IMG/VR virus record: IMGVR_UViG_3300027833_001879
Span: 1-56,816 of that record
Source: a virus
Strand: one strand, 5' to 3'
Length of the DNA: 56,816 nt
Shown piece by piece: positions 1 through 7,410 of this stretch (positions are counted from its first letter, which is position 1; each line of letters opens with the position of its first letter). The translations under genes were made by a program, and so were the position numbers. A model generated the notes under the pieces. The model worked only from the letters and a program-made list of their open reading frames with translations. It made no database searches and was not told the DNA's origin.

Positions 1-159
1 ATAAAGTGGAAAATAAGGATCATCTATAACTAAAGCTGCATTACTTATTTCTTTAATTTGCATACCTCTAGGTTTAGAAGTATAATCAGGATTCTCTAAT
101 GTATCTCTTAATGCCTTTTCATAAACATCTGCAAATGTATCTCCTCTATATGTTCTCAT
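1..159 (-). CDS. Thymidylate synthase family protein, N-terminal part (cut by window edge)
   Basis: Only the first 53 residues are in the window; the frame is open at base 1. The segment with PRGMQIKEISNAALVIDDP (about residues 31-49) resembles the start of phage thymidylate synthase-fold enzymes, which make dTMP from dUMP or, in some phages, hydroxymethylate dUMP or dCMP. The catalytic Cys lies outside the window, so substrate and product cannot be told. The ATG at 159 overlaps the end of the upstream small gene by 14 bases, so the two are probably translated from one message. Downstream of two nucleotide kinases, it fits a nucleotide-supply operon. Confidence 0.6.
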   Translation of the reverse strand, partial: MRTYRGDTFADVYEKALRDTLENPDYTSKPRGMQIKEISNAALVIDDPYFPLY

Positions 160-328
160 TCTTTTTTTTCTTTTCTCTAATATTATTTAATGCTTTTTCT
201 AACCTAGTATTAAATGGCATATGTTTATACTCACCAGCTAATTCTGATAAACGCCTGCTCTCTGCAAGTACCTCATCTCTAATACCTTCATTATAAGCTT
301 CATATAATAAATCTTCAGGTTTAGCCAT
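146..328 (-). CDS. Small hypothetical protein, 60 aa
   Basis: I do not recognise this protein. It is charged, mostly helical in appearance and ends in a lysine/asparagine-rich tail (REKKKKNENI). Its ATG at 328 shares a base with the end of the dNMP kinase gene, and its 3' end overlaps the thymidylate synthase-like start. This packing between two nucleotide-metabolism genes supports a real gene. No catalytic motif or membrane segment is visible. Confidence 0.6.
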   Translation of the reverse strand: MAKPEDLLYEAYNEGIRDEVLAESRRLSELAGEYKHMPFNTRLEKALNNIREKKKKNENI

Positions 329-939
329 TATTCAAATAAGTTTAATTGTTTATTATCTCCAGTTACTGTATTTTGGTGCTTTAAGAATTCTGCTATAATA
401 TTAGATACTTCTATTGCACTCATTGTACCTACATTAACATGTAACTTATTTTTAATAGTACTTAATCTATGAGCTCTTTTAAATCCGTCAAGCTCAGCTT
501 TAACTTCTTCTTCATTACCATAAAATGATTTACCATCATCTCTTTTTAATATTGTATGTGGATCATTTGTTAATGTAATTAAATATAAATCTTCTCTTAG
601 TGCTTTTGTAAATTTCTTTTCGATATCAAAAACATAATCACCAGAGTAACCTCTATATAATGGTGAATAAACAGTTTCACCTAAATGAGATCTATTAAAA
701 ATAAGATTAATATCAGTATCACCTTTTTTATGACCTACTTTAGATTTCATCATTAATAAAAACATGCTTTCATAAAGCTCTTTGGAATATGTAGTATGTT
801 TTTCTATATCATCCTTAAACGGTAATGATGAATAATGAAGCTTATGAAAAACATGTTCACTCATATTTTTAATAATTAAATCTTGTTGTGTATCTTTACC
901 TACATTATCGGTACCTTCTATAATAATGAATTTACTCAT
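328..939 (-). CDS. Deoxynucleoside monophosphate kinase (thymidylate kinase-like)
   Basis: A 203-residue P-loop kinase. The Walker A motif EGTDNVGKDT spans about residues 8-17 and is typical of the thymidylate kinase/dNMP kinase group (EGxDGxGKsT). A downstream NRSHLGETVYSPLYRG segment resembles the DR(Y/S) nucleotide-binding region of that family. It should phosphorylate a dNMP, most likely dTMP, for phage DNA synthesis. It lies 17 bases after the guanylate kinase and overlaps the next small gene by one base. An ATATAAAAATAAA motif sits immediately upstream of its ATG. The exact substrate is inferred from family and context. Confidence 0.8.
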   Translation of the reverse strand: MSKFIIIEGTDNVGKDTQQDLIIKNMSEHVFHKLHYSSLPFKDDIEKHTTYSKELYESMFLLMMKSKVGHKKGDTDINLIFNRSHLGETVYSPLYRGYSGDYVFDIEKKFTKALREDLYLITLTNDPHTILKRDDGKSFYGNEEEVKAELDGFKRAHRLSTIKNKLHVNVGTMSAIEVSNIIAEFLKHQNTVTGDNKQLNLFE

Positions 940-941
940 GT

Positions 942-954
942 TTTATTTTTATAT
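942..954 (-). promoter_or_regulatory. ATATAAAAATAAA element upstream of dNMP kinase
   Basis: An exact copy of a 13-base motif also found before the topoisomerase large subunit, clamp loader, helicase and DNA polymerase genes. It ends 2 bases before the start codon. Either it is a -10-like early/middle promoter giving a very short leader, or the A-rich half acts in ribosome binding. Confidence 0.5.
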
Positions 955-956
955 GA

Positions 957-1436
957 TTAAAAGTTAGAATTGTTTATGAGAATATCATAATCTTTAAAAT
1001 CTTTAAAGTCAATTTCATCTGCATCTAGTCTTCTTTGAATTTTATCATTAAGATCTCCTCTTTCTTTTAATCGTTTTGTTCTAGTTTCTAAAGGTATATC
1101 TAAATAAATGATTGTGCAATCTTTTCTATGAATAGGATTTACTGCCTCCACACCTTTAGGTGTCATTACAAACAGATTACAAGTATTCATAAATTGATCA
1201 TAGCTAGTACCATAATACCAACCGTTAAATTCTACGTATTCATACCAATAATTATTATCTGCAAATCTTTTAAAATCCTTTTCAGAAATAAAGTAATAAT
1301 CTTGGCCATCTATTTCACCTTCTCTAGGCGGTCGAGTAGTATAAGAAGTACCGTATGTAAAACCTCTACCTTCTAAAACCTTTCTCATATGATCTTTTCC
1401 AGCAGCAGCCTTTCCTATTAGTATAACTTTATTCAT
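957..1436 (-). CDS. gmk: Guanylate kinase
   Basis: A 159-residue guanylate kinase, which makes (d)GDP from (d)GMP. It shows the P-loop IGKAAAGKD near the N terminus, then the GMP-binding signature SYTTRPPREGEIDGQDYYF and a conserved EYVEFNGWYYGTS stretch, in family order. I start it at the ATG at 1436, because the frame extends to 1463 only through a TTG. The ATG overlaps the last codons of the upstream gene (ATGAATAA), the typical coupled arrangement here. It is slightly shorter than the usual 180-200 residues. It belongs with the dNMP kinase and thymidylate synthase-like genes downstream. Confidence 0.88.
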   Translation of the reverse strand: MNKVILIGKAAAGKDHMRKVLEGRGFTYGTSYTTRPPREGEIDGQDYYFISEKDFKRFADNNYWYEYVEFNGWYYGTSYDQFMNTCNLFVMTPKGVEAVNPIHRKDCTIIYLDIPLETRTKRLKERGDLNDKIQRRLDADEIDFKDFKDYDILINNSNF

Positions 1437-1659
1437 TCGGGACAGCTTCTTCTGAAGATTCAAATGTTCGTTCTAATGTTGATAGACAATCTTCAGCTTC
1501 AGCCAATGATCTAGTTAAAGTCATCATTTCCTCTATATGCTGAGGGTGTTCACCTATACCTACTGGGTTTGTTAAATAAATTGTTAGTGTTGCTAAAGCT
1601 AATTGCTTCTGTGCTTCAAATTGAGATTTTAAAGCATCATAAATTATATTCTTATTCAT
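1429..1659 (-). CDS. Hypothetical protein, 76 aa
   Basis: Not recognised. It is a small, mostly helical protein with an acidic C terminus (LERTFESSEEAVPNE). It begins 2 bases after the KTSC-domain gene ends, and its stop codon is embedded in the guanylate kinase start. No motif suggests a function. The tight packing on both sides supports expression as part of the same operon. Confidence 0.65.
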   Translation of the reverse strand: MNKNIIYDALKSQFEAQKQLALATLTIYLTNPVGIGEHPQHIEEMMTLTRSLAEAEDCLSTLERTFESSEEAVPNE

Positions 1660-1661
1660 AT

Positions 1662-1889
1662 TTAGTCTGTTAAAAGTTGTATGTGTTCAAAGTTATTTTT
1701 AATTTTCTCGTTAAAGAATTTGCCAATTGAATCTGCTTTACATAAGTTATTATATAATTCAGGATCTACATTTGCATATTCATATAAAGCTCCACCTGTA
1801 AATTCTACCTTGAGAGTACCAGTGGCAAAGTTATAAACGTATTTGTTGATCATTGATGAATCAACTGTGGATGATTGTTCTTTTATCAT
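1662..1889 (-). CDS. KTSC-domain protein
   Basis: A 75-residue protein matching the small KTSC domain family found widely in phages and bacteria. It starts with a short beta-hairpin-like region, followed by GGALYEYANVDPELYNNLC and the ADSIGKFFNEKIKNNF segment that corresponds to the family's K-x-S-x-G-x-(Y/F)-x(2)-x-I signature. Function of the domain is unknown; roles in RNA or lysyl-tRNA synthetase-associated contexts have been suggested for homologues. It overlaps the preceding small ORF by 29 bases. Confidence 0.75.
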   Translation of the reverse strand: MIKEQSSTVDSSMINKYVYNFATGTLKVEFTGGALYEYANVDPELYNNLCKADSIGKFFNEKIKNNFEHIQLLTD

Positions 1890-2037
1890 ATTGTTTTAAT
1901 TTAATTTTATAAAGTTTTTTTACACTCTCCGTTGTAAGGTTTTTTGTTTTTCCTAACCATTTCCATGCTTTATCTTCGCTGTTCGCAATACAAGCTATTC
2001 GGCAATCGTTTTTTATACAAAATTGATAAGTGTTCAT
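1861..2037 (-). CDS. Small hypothetical protein, 58 aa
   Basis: A short ORF from ATG at 2037 to TGA at 1861, 40 bases downstream of the topoisomerase gp52 homologue. It begins MNTYQFCIKNDCRIACIANS and continues EDKAWKWLGKT, the pattern of small phage proteins with an N-terminal beta-hairpin and an 'AW' helix. It overlaps the KTSC gene by 29 bases. Without it, the 180 bases between gp52 and KTSC would be empty, which is unusual in this compact genome. Function unknown. Confidence 0.6.
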   Translation of the reverse strand: MNTYQFCIKNDCRIACIANSEDKAWKWLGKTKNLTTESVKKLYKIKLKQYDKRTIIHS

Positions 2038-2077
2038 ATAGATTGATTTATTATTATATGTTGTTTTTAAAAAAAGT

Positions 2078-3427
2078 TTACTTAATTGATTGCTTTAATT
2101 TTTTAAGATCTGTTAAATACATTTCTTTAGGATCGGTTGCTTTTAATGTTTTGAGTGCAATAATACACCCTTCTTTTTCTAATAATAATTTTTCATATCT
2201 TTCTTTTGTTAAAGAATGAATAGCCATTGATAAAAGATAATCATATGAACCATGAACAGTATCATACGCATTAGTTTTTAAATAAGTTACAATTTTTTCT
2301 TTAGGCACATTATTAATTTTTAACTTACCATCAATAATATCTTTAATGAACCTTGCTTTATTTGTTACTAATGATAATTGCTTTTCTGTTTTATCAATTA
2401 AATAATCTTTTCGTGTTTGATACCATCCTAACCTTACGTCTACAAAATGTTTTACAATATCTTCAGCTTTATCAAAAATCTTTAATTTGCCATTTTCATC
2501 TAGTGTTGTTAGGTTTTCAGTTTCTTGTGTATTTAATCTTAAAGTTCTTTCCAATTTACCTTCACTGCTTACTAAGCTATTTAACACAGACCTTCTGAAC
2601 TTTAATATGTACTCAATAGTTTCAGATGAATTATCATCATAAGAAGTTATGATACCTTTTTCTTGTAAAAGATTTAATATTTCTTCATACCTTTCATATG
2701 TATAGTTTGGTGGTATTGCAGTTATCTTTACGGTAGTTGTATTAATAATTTGATACTGACCTTTAATCTTCCATGTTTTTGGATTTTCTAAATCTCTAAT
2801 AAAAGTTCCTTTAAATTCCTGTATCCACGGAGCTAATACTTTCATCTTTTTATTATTAAGAGTAGATATACATGCATCTACTACATCTTTAGGATTTCTA
2901 TTTAAAATATTTGTAGCAAAACCAACAGCAATTCCTGATGTACCATTTAATATAACAGTTGGTACAATTGGTAAGAAAAATGCAGGTTCTATTTTTTCAC
3001 CTTCTTCTATTTTATTTTCTAATAAATCAAAATCTTGATAAAGTAATCTAAAGTTAGGATGTAGCTTTGCACTAATGTAACGAGGTGCACCAGCAGCAGG
3101 GCTTCTTAAAGAACCAAACTGACCAACGCCTTCTAATAATGGTAATGAATTTTTAAATTTTTGAGCCATTCCAACCATTGAAGATTCTAATGAAGTATTA
3201 CCATGATGATAAAATGCTTCAGCTGCAACTCTACCTGCAAGCTGAAATAACTTCATAGGTTTTTCATTACCAGTTTTCCATATTTTATTTGCAATATAAA
3301 CAACCTTTCTCTGTGTTGGTTTAAGTCCATCGATGCAACTTGGTATAGCTCTGTTTTCTACAACATATCTTGCATAATCTAAATATTCTTTATCAAAAAA
3401 AGATGTTACAGTTCTAGTTTTTTTCAT
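2078..3427 (-). CDS. 52: Type II DNA topoisomerase, medium subunit (T4 gp52-like)
   Basis: A 449-residue breakage-reunion subunit of a type IIA topoisomerase. The catalytic tyrosine is Y117 in GAPRYISAKL, preceded by the HHGNTSLESSMVGMAQ region and followed by LPNxxPTVILNGTSGIAVGFATN-type sequence (shown here as PIVPTVILNGTSGIAVGFA), all in the order of T4 gp52/ParC/GyrA. It stops without the GyrA beta-pinwheel, as T4 gp52 does. The stop of the ATPase subunit lies directly before its ATG, so both subunits come from one operon. In T4 the enzyme supports replication initiation and relaxes DNA. Confidence 0.93.
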   Translation of the reverse strand: MKKTRTVTSFFDKEYLDYARYVVENRAIPSCIDGLKPTQRKVVYIANKIWKTGNEKPMKLFQLAGRVAAEAFYHHGNTSLESSMVGMAQKFKNSLPLLEGVGQFGSLRSPAAGAPRYISAKLHPNFRLLYQDFDLLENKIEEGEKIEPAFFLPIVPTVILNGTSGIAVGFATNILNRNPKDVVDACISTLNNKKMKVLAPWIQEFKGTFIRDLENPKTWKIKGQYQIINTTTVKITAIPPNYTYERYEEILNLLQEKGIITSYDDNSSETIEYILKFRRSVLNSLVSSEGKLERTLRLNTQETENLTTLDENGKLKIFDKAEDIVKHFVDVRLGWYQTRKDYLIDKTEKQLSLVTNKARFIKDIIDGKLKINNVPKEKIVTYLKTNAYDTVHGSYDYLLSMAIHSLTKERYEKLLLEKEGCIIALKTLKATDPKEMYLTDLKKLKQSIK

Positions 3428-5302
3428 TTAAAATAATGATTTGTTGTTTTTAATTATTACAGTCTCCCCAAGTATCTTTCCTTTACGCGGTGTAGAATCT
3501 TTAGAAAACCAGATATCTAATGTATTATTAAATCCATTGTCTTTAGTAAGAGTAAAAGTTCTCGGGCTTCTAATGATCTCTTTATATTCTGCATCTTCCA
3601 ATGCAGCCAAACCTTTCTTATATTCGATTGACCAAGAATTTAAATTTCTCTGTTTAGATTCCCATTCTTGATAATCATTATCTGAATAAAAGTTTAAAGA
3701 TTCTTTACCTTTCTTTGCAACCATCAGAGGTGTTTCTACTTTAAGTACTCTACCTTCGCTAAATAATTCTGGCCAGTATTTACCTAAGAAATTAATCAGT
3801 AGTGCTGCAATAGAATTACCGTCTACATCTGCATCGGTATACAAAAGTATTTTACCATATCTTAGATCTTTAGGTTCATGCCCGATCTTTAAACCCATAG
3901 CAGCCATCATAGATTGTACCTCTTTATTCTGCACAACCTTGGATGCCGTTAATTCTCTAACATTTATAAATTTACCTCTTAATGGAAATGCTCCTTGGTA
4001 CTGTGGCTCTCTATATCTTCTAAATGCAGAGGATGCAGAATCGCCTTCAAATATAGCAAGTGTACATTTTTCTCTATCACCTCTTTTCTTTGCATCAATT
4101 AATTTAAGAACTTTAGTTTTATCTAAACCTTTATTTAATTTTCTAAGTTTTGCTCTTTCATCAGCATCTTTTTTTCTTTCAATCCAATCTAATACTGATT
4201 GTATGATTTCAGAATTTAAAACTTGCCTCAACACTTTTTCACTTAAAACATGGCTTGTACCAAAATCCTTAGGAGCAGTAATTAATTTTTCCTTTGTTTG
4301 AGAAGAGAACGCTGGATTAATAACAGTACAGTTAATAAACAAATATAAATGCTGTCTTAATTCAGAAGGCTTTACGTCTACTCTATATTTCCTTTTAATT
4401 TTATCCCTAAGATAAGATGTAATTTGCCAGTCTATATTATTAACATGAGTACCGCCGTCTTTAGTTTCAACTGAATTAACAAATGATATTGCTTTAAAGC
4501 CTGTCGTTGAATGTCCTATTCCAATTTTCCAATGTTCTGATTGATCATAAAATACTGGAGTTACATAACGACTTGCATAATCTTTAAAAGTTCTAAATGC
4601 AATAGGTTTATCATTTAAGAATATTTTAAGGGTAGGATTACATGCTGCAATATCAATAAGTCTTTTAGTAATCATTAAATAATGATTCTTATCAATACCT
4701 TTTAAATCAAATCTTTTAAAATCAGTAAGATATGTTATTTTTGTAAATGCAGTTTTCTTATTTGTAATTTTAGCCTTAGAGCGCTCAGACATATTATTTT
4801 TAAAAGTCTGAACAAATTGTTTTTTACCATCACAAGTTTCAATAGTGAATTCTTTACTAAATATATTTGTTAGTGTACTACCTACACCATTTGTTCCAAC
4901 AACGACCCTATCTTCAGTATCATCAAAATTACTACCAGCCTTTAAGTTTGAAAAAATCATTTCAGGTACCCACTCATCATACTCTTTATGAATCTTTACA
5001 GGTATTCCTCCGTTGTCCCAAATTGATATTTGGCCAGTAGACATATCAATGTTTACCTTAACTTTATTTAATTTAGTATTTCTTTTATGTTCATCTACTG
5101 AGTTGGAAACGATTTCATCAAAGAGTTTTAAGAAGCCTGGATTATAAGTTACTTCAGTAAGTTGAAATTGATCTTTACCTTTCATTGGTAAAAATACTTC
5201 TTCAGTATGTGGCTTAATAGATCCAACATACATACCAGGTCTTAATAGAACATGTTCTGTATCTGTTAATTTTTGGTATTTCTTTTCAATGCTTACTGCC
5301 AT
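3428..5302 (-). CDS. 39: Type II DNA topoisomerase, large (ATPase) subunit (T4 gp39/gp60-like)
   Basis: A 624-residue GyrB/ParE-like subunit. The GHKL ATPase region has DEIVSNSVDEH (metal/ATP-binding Glu/Asn), DNGGIPV and VGTNGVGSTLTN. The TOPRIM domain has the catalytic EGDSASSAF and the metal-binding TDADVDG. In T4 these functions are split between gp39 and gp60; here they are in one unbroken frame, the ancestral arrangement. An exact ATATAAAAATAAA motif sits 3 bases before the start codon, after a TTGAC, suggesting its own promoter. Confidence 0.93.
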   Translation of the reverse strand: MAVSIEKKYQKLTDTEHVLLRPGMYVGSIKPHTEEVFLPMKGKDQFQLTEVTYNPGFLKLFDEIVSNSVDEHKRNTKLNKVKVNIDMSTGQISIWDNGGIPVKIHKEYDEWVPEMIFSNLKAGSNFDDTEDRVVVGTNGVGSTLTNIFSKEFTIETCDGKKQFVQTFKNNMSERSKAKITNKKTAFTKITYLTDFKRFDLKGIDKNHYLMITKRLIDIAACNPTLKIFLNDKPIAFRTFKDYASRYVTPVFYDQSEHWKIGIGHSTTGFKAISFVNSVETKDGGTHVNNIDWQITSYLRDKIKRKYRVDVKPSELRQHLYLFINCTVINPAFSSQTKEKLITAPKDFGTSHVLSEKVLRQVLNSEIIQSVLDWIERKKDADERAKLRKLNKGLDKTKVLKLIDAKKRGDREKCTLAIFEGDSASSAFRRYREPQYQGAFPLRGKFINVRELTASKVVQNKEVQSMMAAMGLKIGHEPKDLRYGKILLYTDADVDGNSIAALLINFLGKYWPELFSEGRVLKVETPLMVAKKGKESLNFYSDNDYQEWESKQRNLNSWSIEYKKGLAALEDAEYKEIIRSPRTFTLTKDNGFNNTLDIWFSKDSTPRKGKILGETVIIKNNKSLF

Positions 5303-5305
5303 ATT

Positions 5306-5318
5306 TTTATTTTTATAT
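5306..5318 (-). promoter_or_regulatory. ATATAAAAATAAA element upstream of topoisomerase operon
   Basis: The 13-base motif lies 3 bases before the ATG at 5302 and is preceded by TTGACT. It is shared with several replication genes in this window and is read as an early/middle promoter candidate. Confidence 0.55.
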
Positions 5319-5337
5319 AGTCAATTTATCTATTTGT

Positions 5338-5523
5338 TTACCTAAATGATCTTTTGAGTGTAGTGTTAAGAGAATGTAAATAAATATCAAAGTATCTTTC
5401 TTTATTTAAATGATCCCATTTAATTTTCCAAATAGATATTAATTTTTTAATAGCAGGATAATGATAACGGTTATTATTTTTATTTGTTATTACTTTTATA
5501 ACATATGTATAATCATCTATCAT
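5338..5523 (-). CDS. Small hypothetical protein, 61 aa
   Basis: Unrecognised. A basic, aromatic-rich small protein (many Lys, Tyr, Ile). Its ATG at 5523 overlaps the TGA of the preceding 48-residue ORF as ATGA, a classic translational-coupling arrangement, which is the main evidence that it is real. It ends 35 bases before the topoisomerase operon. No motif gives a function. Confidence 0.5.
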   Translation of the reverse strand: MIDDYTYVIKVITNKNNNRYHYPAIKKLISIWKIKWDHLNKERYFDIYLHSLNTTLKRSFR

Positions 5524-5666
5524 ATTGATCTGTTTCTTCTTACGTTATCCCACTGTACCTTTTTAGAAGAGCCTAACATTTTATACTTGGATACTTTGCC
5601 ATTAAACGAGTTCCTAGTTTGGTTAACTTGTGTTTGTCCGTTGTTTGTTTCTTGATTTGTTGTCAT
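5520..5666 (-). CDS. Very small hypothetical protein, 48 aa
   Basis: An ORF from ATG at 5666 to TGA at 5520. It is polar and basic (begins MTTNQETNNGQTQVNQT, ends DNVRRNRSI). It lies 32 bases downstream of the tRNA-Ala 3' end, is preceded by an A-rich leader (AATAAAAATAAAAATAG) like those of other genes here, and is coupled by ATGA overlap to the next ORF. Function unknown. Confidence 0.5.
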   Translation of the reverse strand: MTTNQETNNGQTQVNQTRNSFNGKVSKYKMLGSSKKVQWDNVRRNRSI

Positions 5667-5698
5667 TACTTATTTAACTATTTTTATTTTTATTATTG

Positions 5699-5772
5699 TG
5701 GAGAATATCGGAGTCGAACCGATGACCTCCTGCGTGCAAGGCAGGCGCTCTAGCCAGCTGAGCTAATTCCCC
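5699..5772 (-). tRNA. tRNA-Ala (anticodon UGC)
   Basis: A 74-base cloverleaf on the minus strand. The acceptor stem GGGGAAT pairs with ATTCTCC and contains the G3-U70 wobble that identifies tRNA-Ala. The D arm has GCTCAGCTGG, the anticodon stem CCTGC/GCAGG encloses CTTGCAC with anticodon TGC at 5736-5738, and the T arm is ATCGG-TTCGACT-CCGAT. The 3' CCA is not encoded (A then CAA), so it must be added by a host enzyme. It starts only 4 bases after the tmRNA 3' end, so both may be cut from one precursor. Confidence 0.95.
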
Positions 5773-5776
5773 TTTG

Positions 5777-6119
5777 TGGAGGTGGTGGGATTCGAACCCA
5801 CGTCCAATAAGTATTCATAAAAACATTTCTTACAGCTTAGGATAAGTTTATTTAAACTTCCAAAATCAGATTTTGATATTCCATGGCCACAAAATCATAA
5901 AGGCTCTATTGGTTGCAATGTTTAGGGTACATTACTAAAACCGCAATCTGCTTCCTTTTACATCTTAGTTATTTACAAGCATACTAATAACATGATGTGC
6001 ATTACTTACCTAGTTAGGCAGCCATTGCTAACTCAGCGTTGTCGGCTAAGGTTGATGTAGGTCATCACCCGGTGCTGTAGTTCTTATTTCAATCAGATTG
6101 TCAAAAACCGTTCACCCCC
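5777..6119 (-). ncRNA. ssrA: tmRNA (transfer-messenger RNA), phage-encoded
   Basis: A one-piece tmRNA of about 343 bases. The 5' end GGGGGTG pairs with the 3' end CACCTCC to form an acceptor stem with the G3-U70 alanine identity pair. The 5' domain has GGTTTTTGACA, comparable to GGxTTCGACA of bacterial tmRNAs. The 3' domain has CTAAGCTGTAAG, then TTGGACGTGGGTTCGAATC with a proper T arm, close to the E. coli 3' end. A tag reading frame lies at 6014-6046. Between tag and 3' end there is room for the usual pseudoknots. tmRNA rescues stalled ribosomes and tags the nascent protein for proteolysis. CCA is not encoded. Confidence 0.93.
6014..6046 (-). other. tmRNA tag-peptide reading frame (ADNAELAMAA)
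   Basis: Inside the tmRNA, the frame GCC GAC AAC GCT GAG TTA GCA ATG GCT GCC TAA encodes ADNAELAMAA. It lies about where the tag is found relative to the 5' pseudoknot. The hydrophobic Ala-rich end is the part read by ClpXP-type proteases. From memory, an AMAA ending occurs in some Bacteroidetes tags. The exact resume codon (GCC) is inferred by analogy with known tmRNAs. Confidence 0.75.
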
Positions 6120-6138
6120 AATAATTCAATGAACTTTA

Positions 6139-6468
6139 TTATATATTATAAGTAACTTTAGGATGTAGATGAAATGCTCTTTTTAATTCATCATAACCTT
6201 TTTTTGCACCAAATCTATTATTTGCACCTATGTGCCATTCAATTTTTTCATCATCAGAATATTCACGATATTCTTTGTAATCATATATAGTAATTGCAGT
6301 ACCATCTTCGGTTTGCATTTCCCATTCATTTTGAGTTTTTTCATCAACATCATTATCTGTATACATTACAGTGCCACATACTTTTTCTATGTCTTGTTTA
6401 GTTGCCATAAAGTAATGGCCGTGGAATGTTACGTTTGTTGCTAAATCTGGTCTTTCTAATCTGGTCAT
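6139..6468 (-). CDS. Hypothetical protein, 109 aa
   Basis: Not recognised with confidence. A 109-residue acidic protein with TDNDVDEKTQNEWEMQTEDG followed by ITIYDYKEYREYSDDEKIEWHIGA. The latter reads like a small beta-rich domain that could bind an 'IYDYKE' pattern seen in phage proteins of unknown function. It stands alone between the tmRNA and the exonuclease gene, with an A-rich leader. No catalytic motif, signal peptide or membrane segment. Confidence 0.65.
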   Translation of the reverse strand: MTRLERPDLATNVTFHGHYFMATKQDIEKVCGTVMYTDNDVDEKTQNEWEMQTEDGTAITIYDYKEYREYSDDEKIEWHIGANNRFGAKKGYDELKRAFHLHPKVTYNI

Positions 6469-6530
6469 TTTATCTAATGTTATTGTTCAGTATATTATAA
6501 TAGTAACAAATCTTTTCTCTTTCTGAAAGA

Positions 6531-7334
6531 TTAATATGGCATTTCTATATTTTTGTTTTCTTCAGCTTTAAACTTTGCAACCAATTTTTTGCAAATAACC
6601 TTTAGCTCTGTTGAGAATTCACCTTTATCAATAATCCAATCAATATATCTTCCGTCCATTTCAAATACTTCCTTAAAAGATTTACCTTTATTCTTTCCAA
6701 AATTAAATACAATTGTTCTCTTTCCATTTACTTCATCAAACTTTAACTTACTTCCTAAATCAACTTGATCAGCTCTACGAGTATTTACTACCTTATCAAT
6801 TTCTTCAGCAGTTTGTGGCATATCATAAACTTCTCTTTGTTTTTGAAATATTTCCATAGTAGCTCTAACATCAGCTTCAGCCCTATGAGCGCCTTCTAAA
6901 TCTTTACCTGTGAATTTTTTATAAGTATTTGTTAGATCTCTTTTTTCATAATTACTATATATAAGAAATGGATCCATTACAGCTCTACCTCTGTGGTTAA
7001 ATACAATACCACATCTCATAAATTCCTCACATAAGAAAGGAACATCAAAGAATAAGGCATTATACCCTCCTAAGTCACTATCACCAATAAAGTCATTGAT
7101 TTCAGATGCTATCATTTCAAAGGTAGGTTTATCCTTTAGCATCTCTAAAGATATGCCGTGCTTGTCTTCAGCCTCGGCTCTCATTTGTACATTTCCTGGG
7201 TTTACTAATTGATTGTAAGTTTCAATCTCATTGCCATCAAAATCTGTTTTAATCATACAGATCTCAATTATGCGGTCAGCTGTTGTGCTGATTCCTGTGG
7301 TTTCTAAGTCAAACCAAACTATATTCTTTTTCAT
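6531..7334 (-). CDS. DnaQ-like 3'-5' exonuclease with C-terminal DUF3820-like domain
   Basis: A 267-residue DEDDh exonuclease. Exo I is WFDLETTG (D and E about residues 8-10), Exo II is GGYNALFFDVPFL with its Asp, and Exo III is EGAHRAEADVRAT with catalytic His and Asp. After about residue 195 comes a second domain, RTIVFNFGKNKGKSFKEVF ... YIDWIIDKGEFS, matching the small DUF3820-type domain often fused to or near DnaQ-like nucleases. T4 DexA is a related exonuclease, but this domain fusion differs. The substrate could be RNA or single-stranded DNA. It is preceded by its own AT-rich leader. Confidence 0.85.
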   Translation of the reverse strand: MKKNIVWFDLETTGISTTADRIIEICMIKTDFDGNEIETYNQLVNPGNVQMRAEAEDKHGISLEMLKDKPTFEMIASEINDFIGDSDLGGYNALFFDVPFLCEEFMRCGIVFNHRGRAVMDPFLIYSNYEKRDLTNTYKKFTGKDLEGAHRAEADVRATMEIFQKQREVYDMPQTAEEIDKVVNTRRADQVDLGSKLKFDEVNGKRTIVFNFGKNKGKSFKEVFEMDGRYIDWIIDKGEFSTELKVICKKLVAKFKAEENKNIEMPY

Positions 7335-7410
7335 ACTATTTTAACTTTAACTGTTATAAATATTATATAGCTAAAAATAAAATTAGTTTTAAGAAAATAA
7401 AAAGTTTTTA

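Noticed and set aside
3939-4301. Plus-strand ORF of 120 aa opposite the topoisomerase large subunit
   Set aside because: Lies wholly inside conserved motifs of the opposite-strand gene and has no recognisable protein features.
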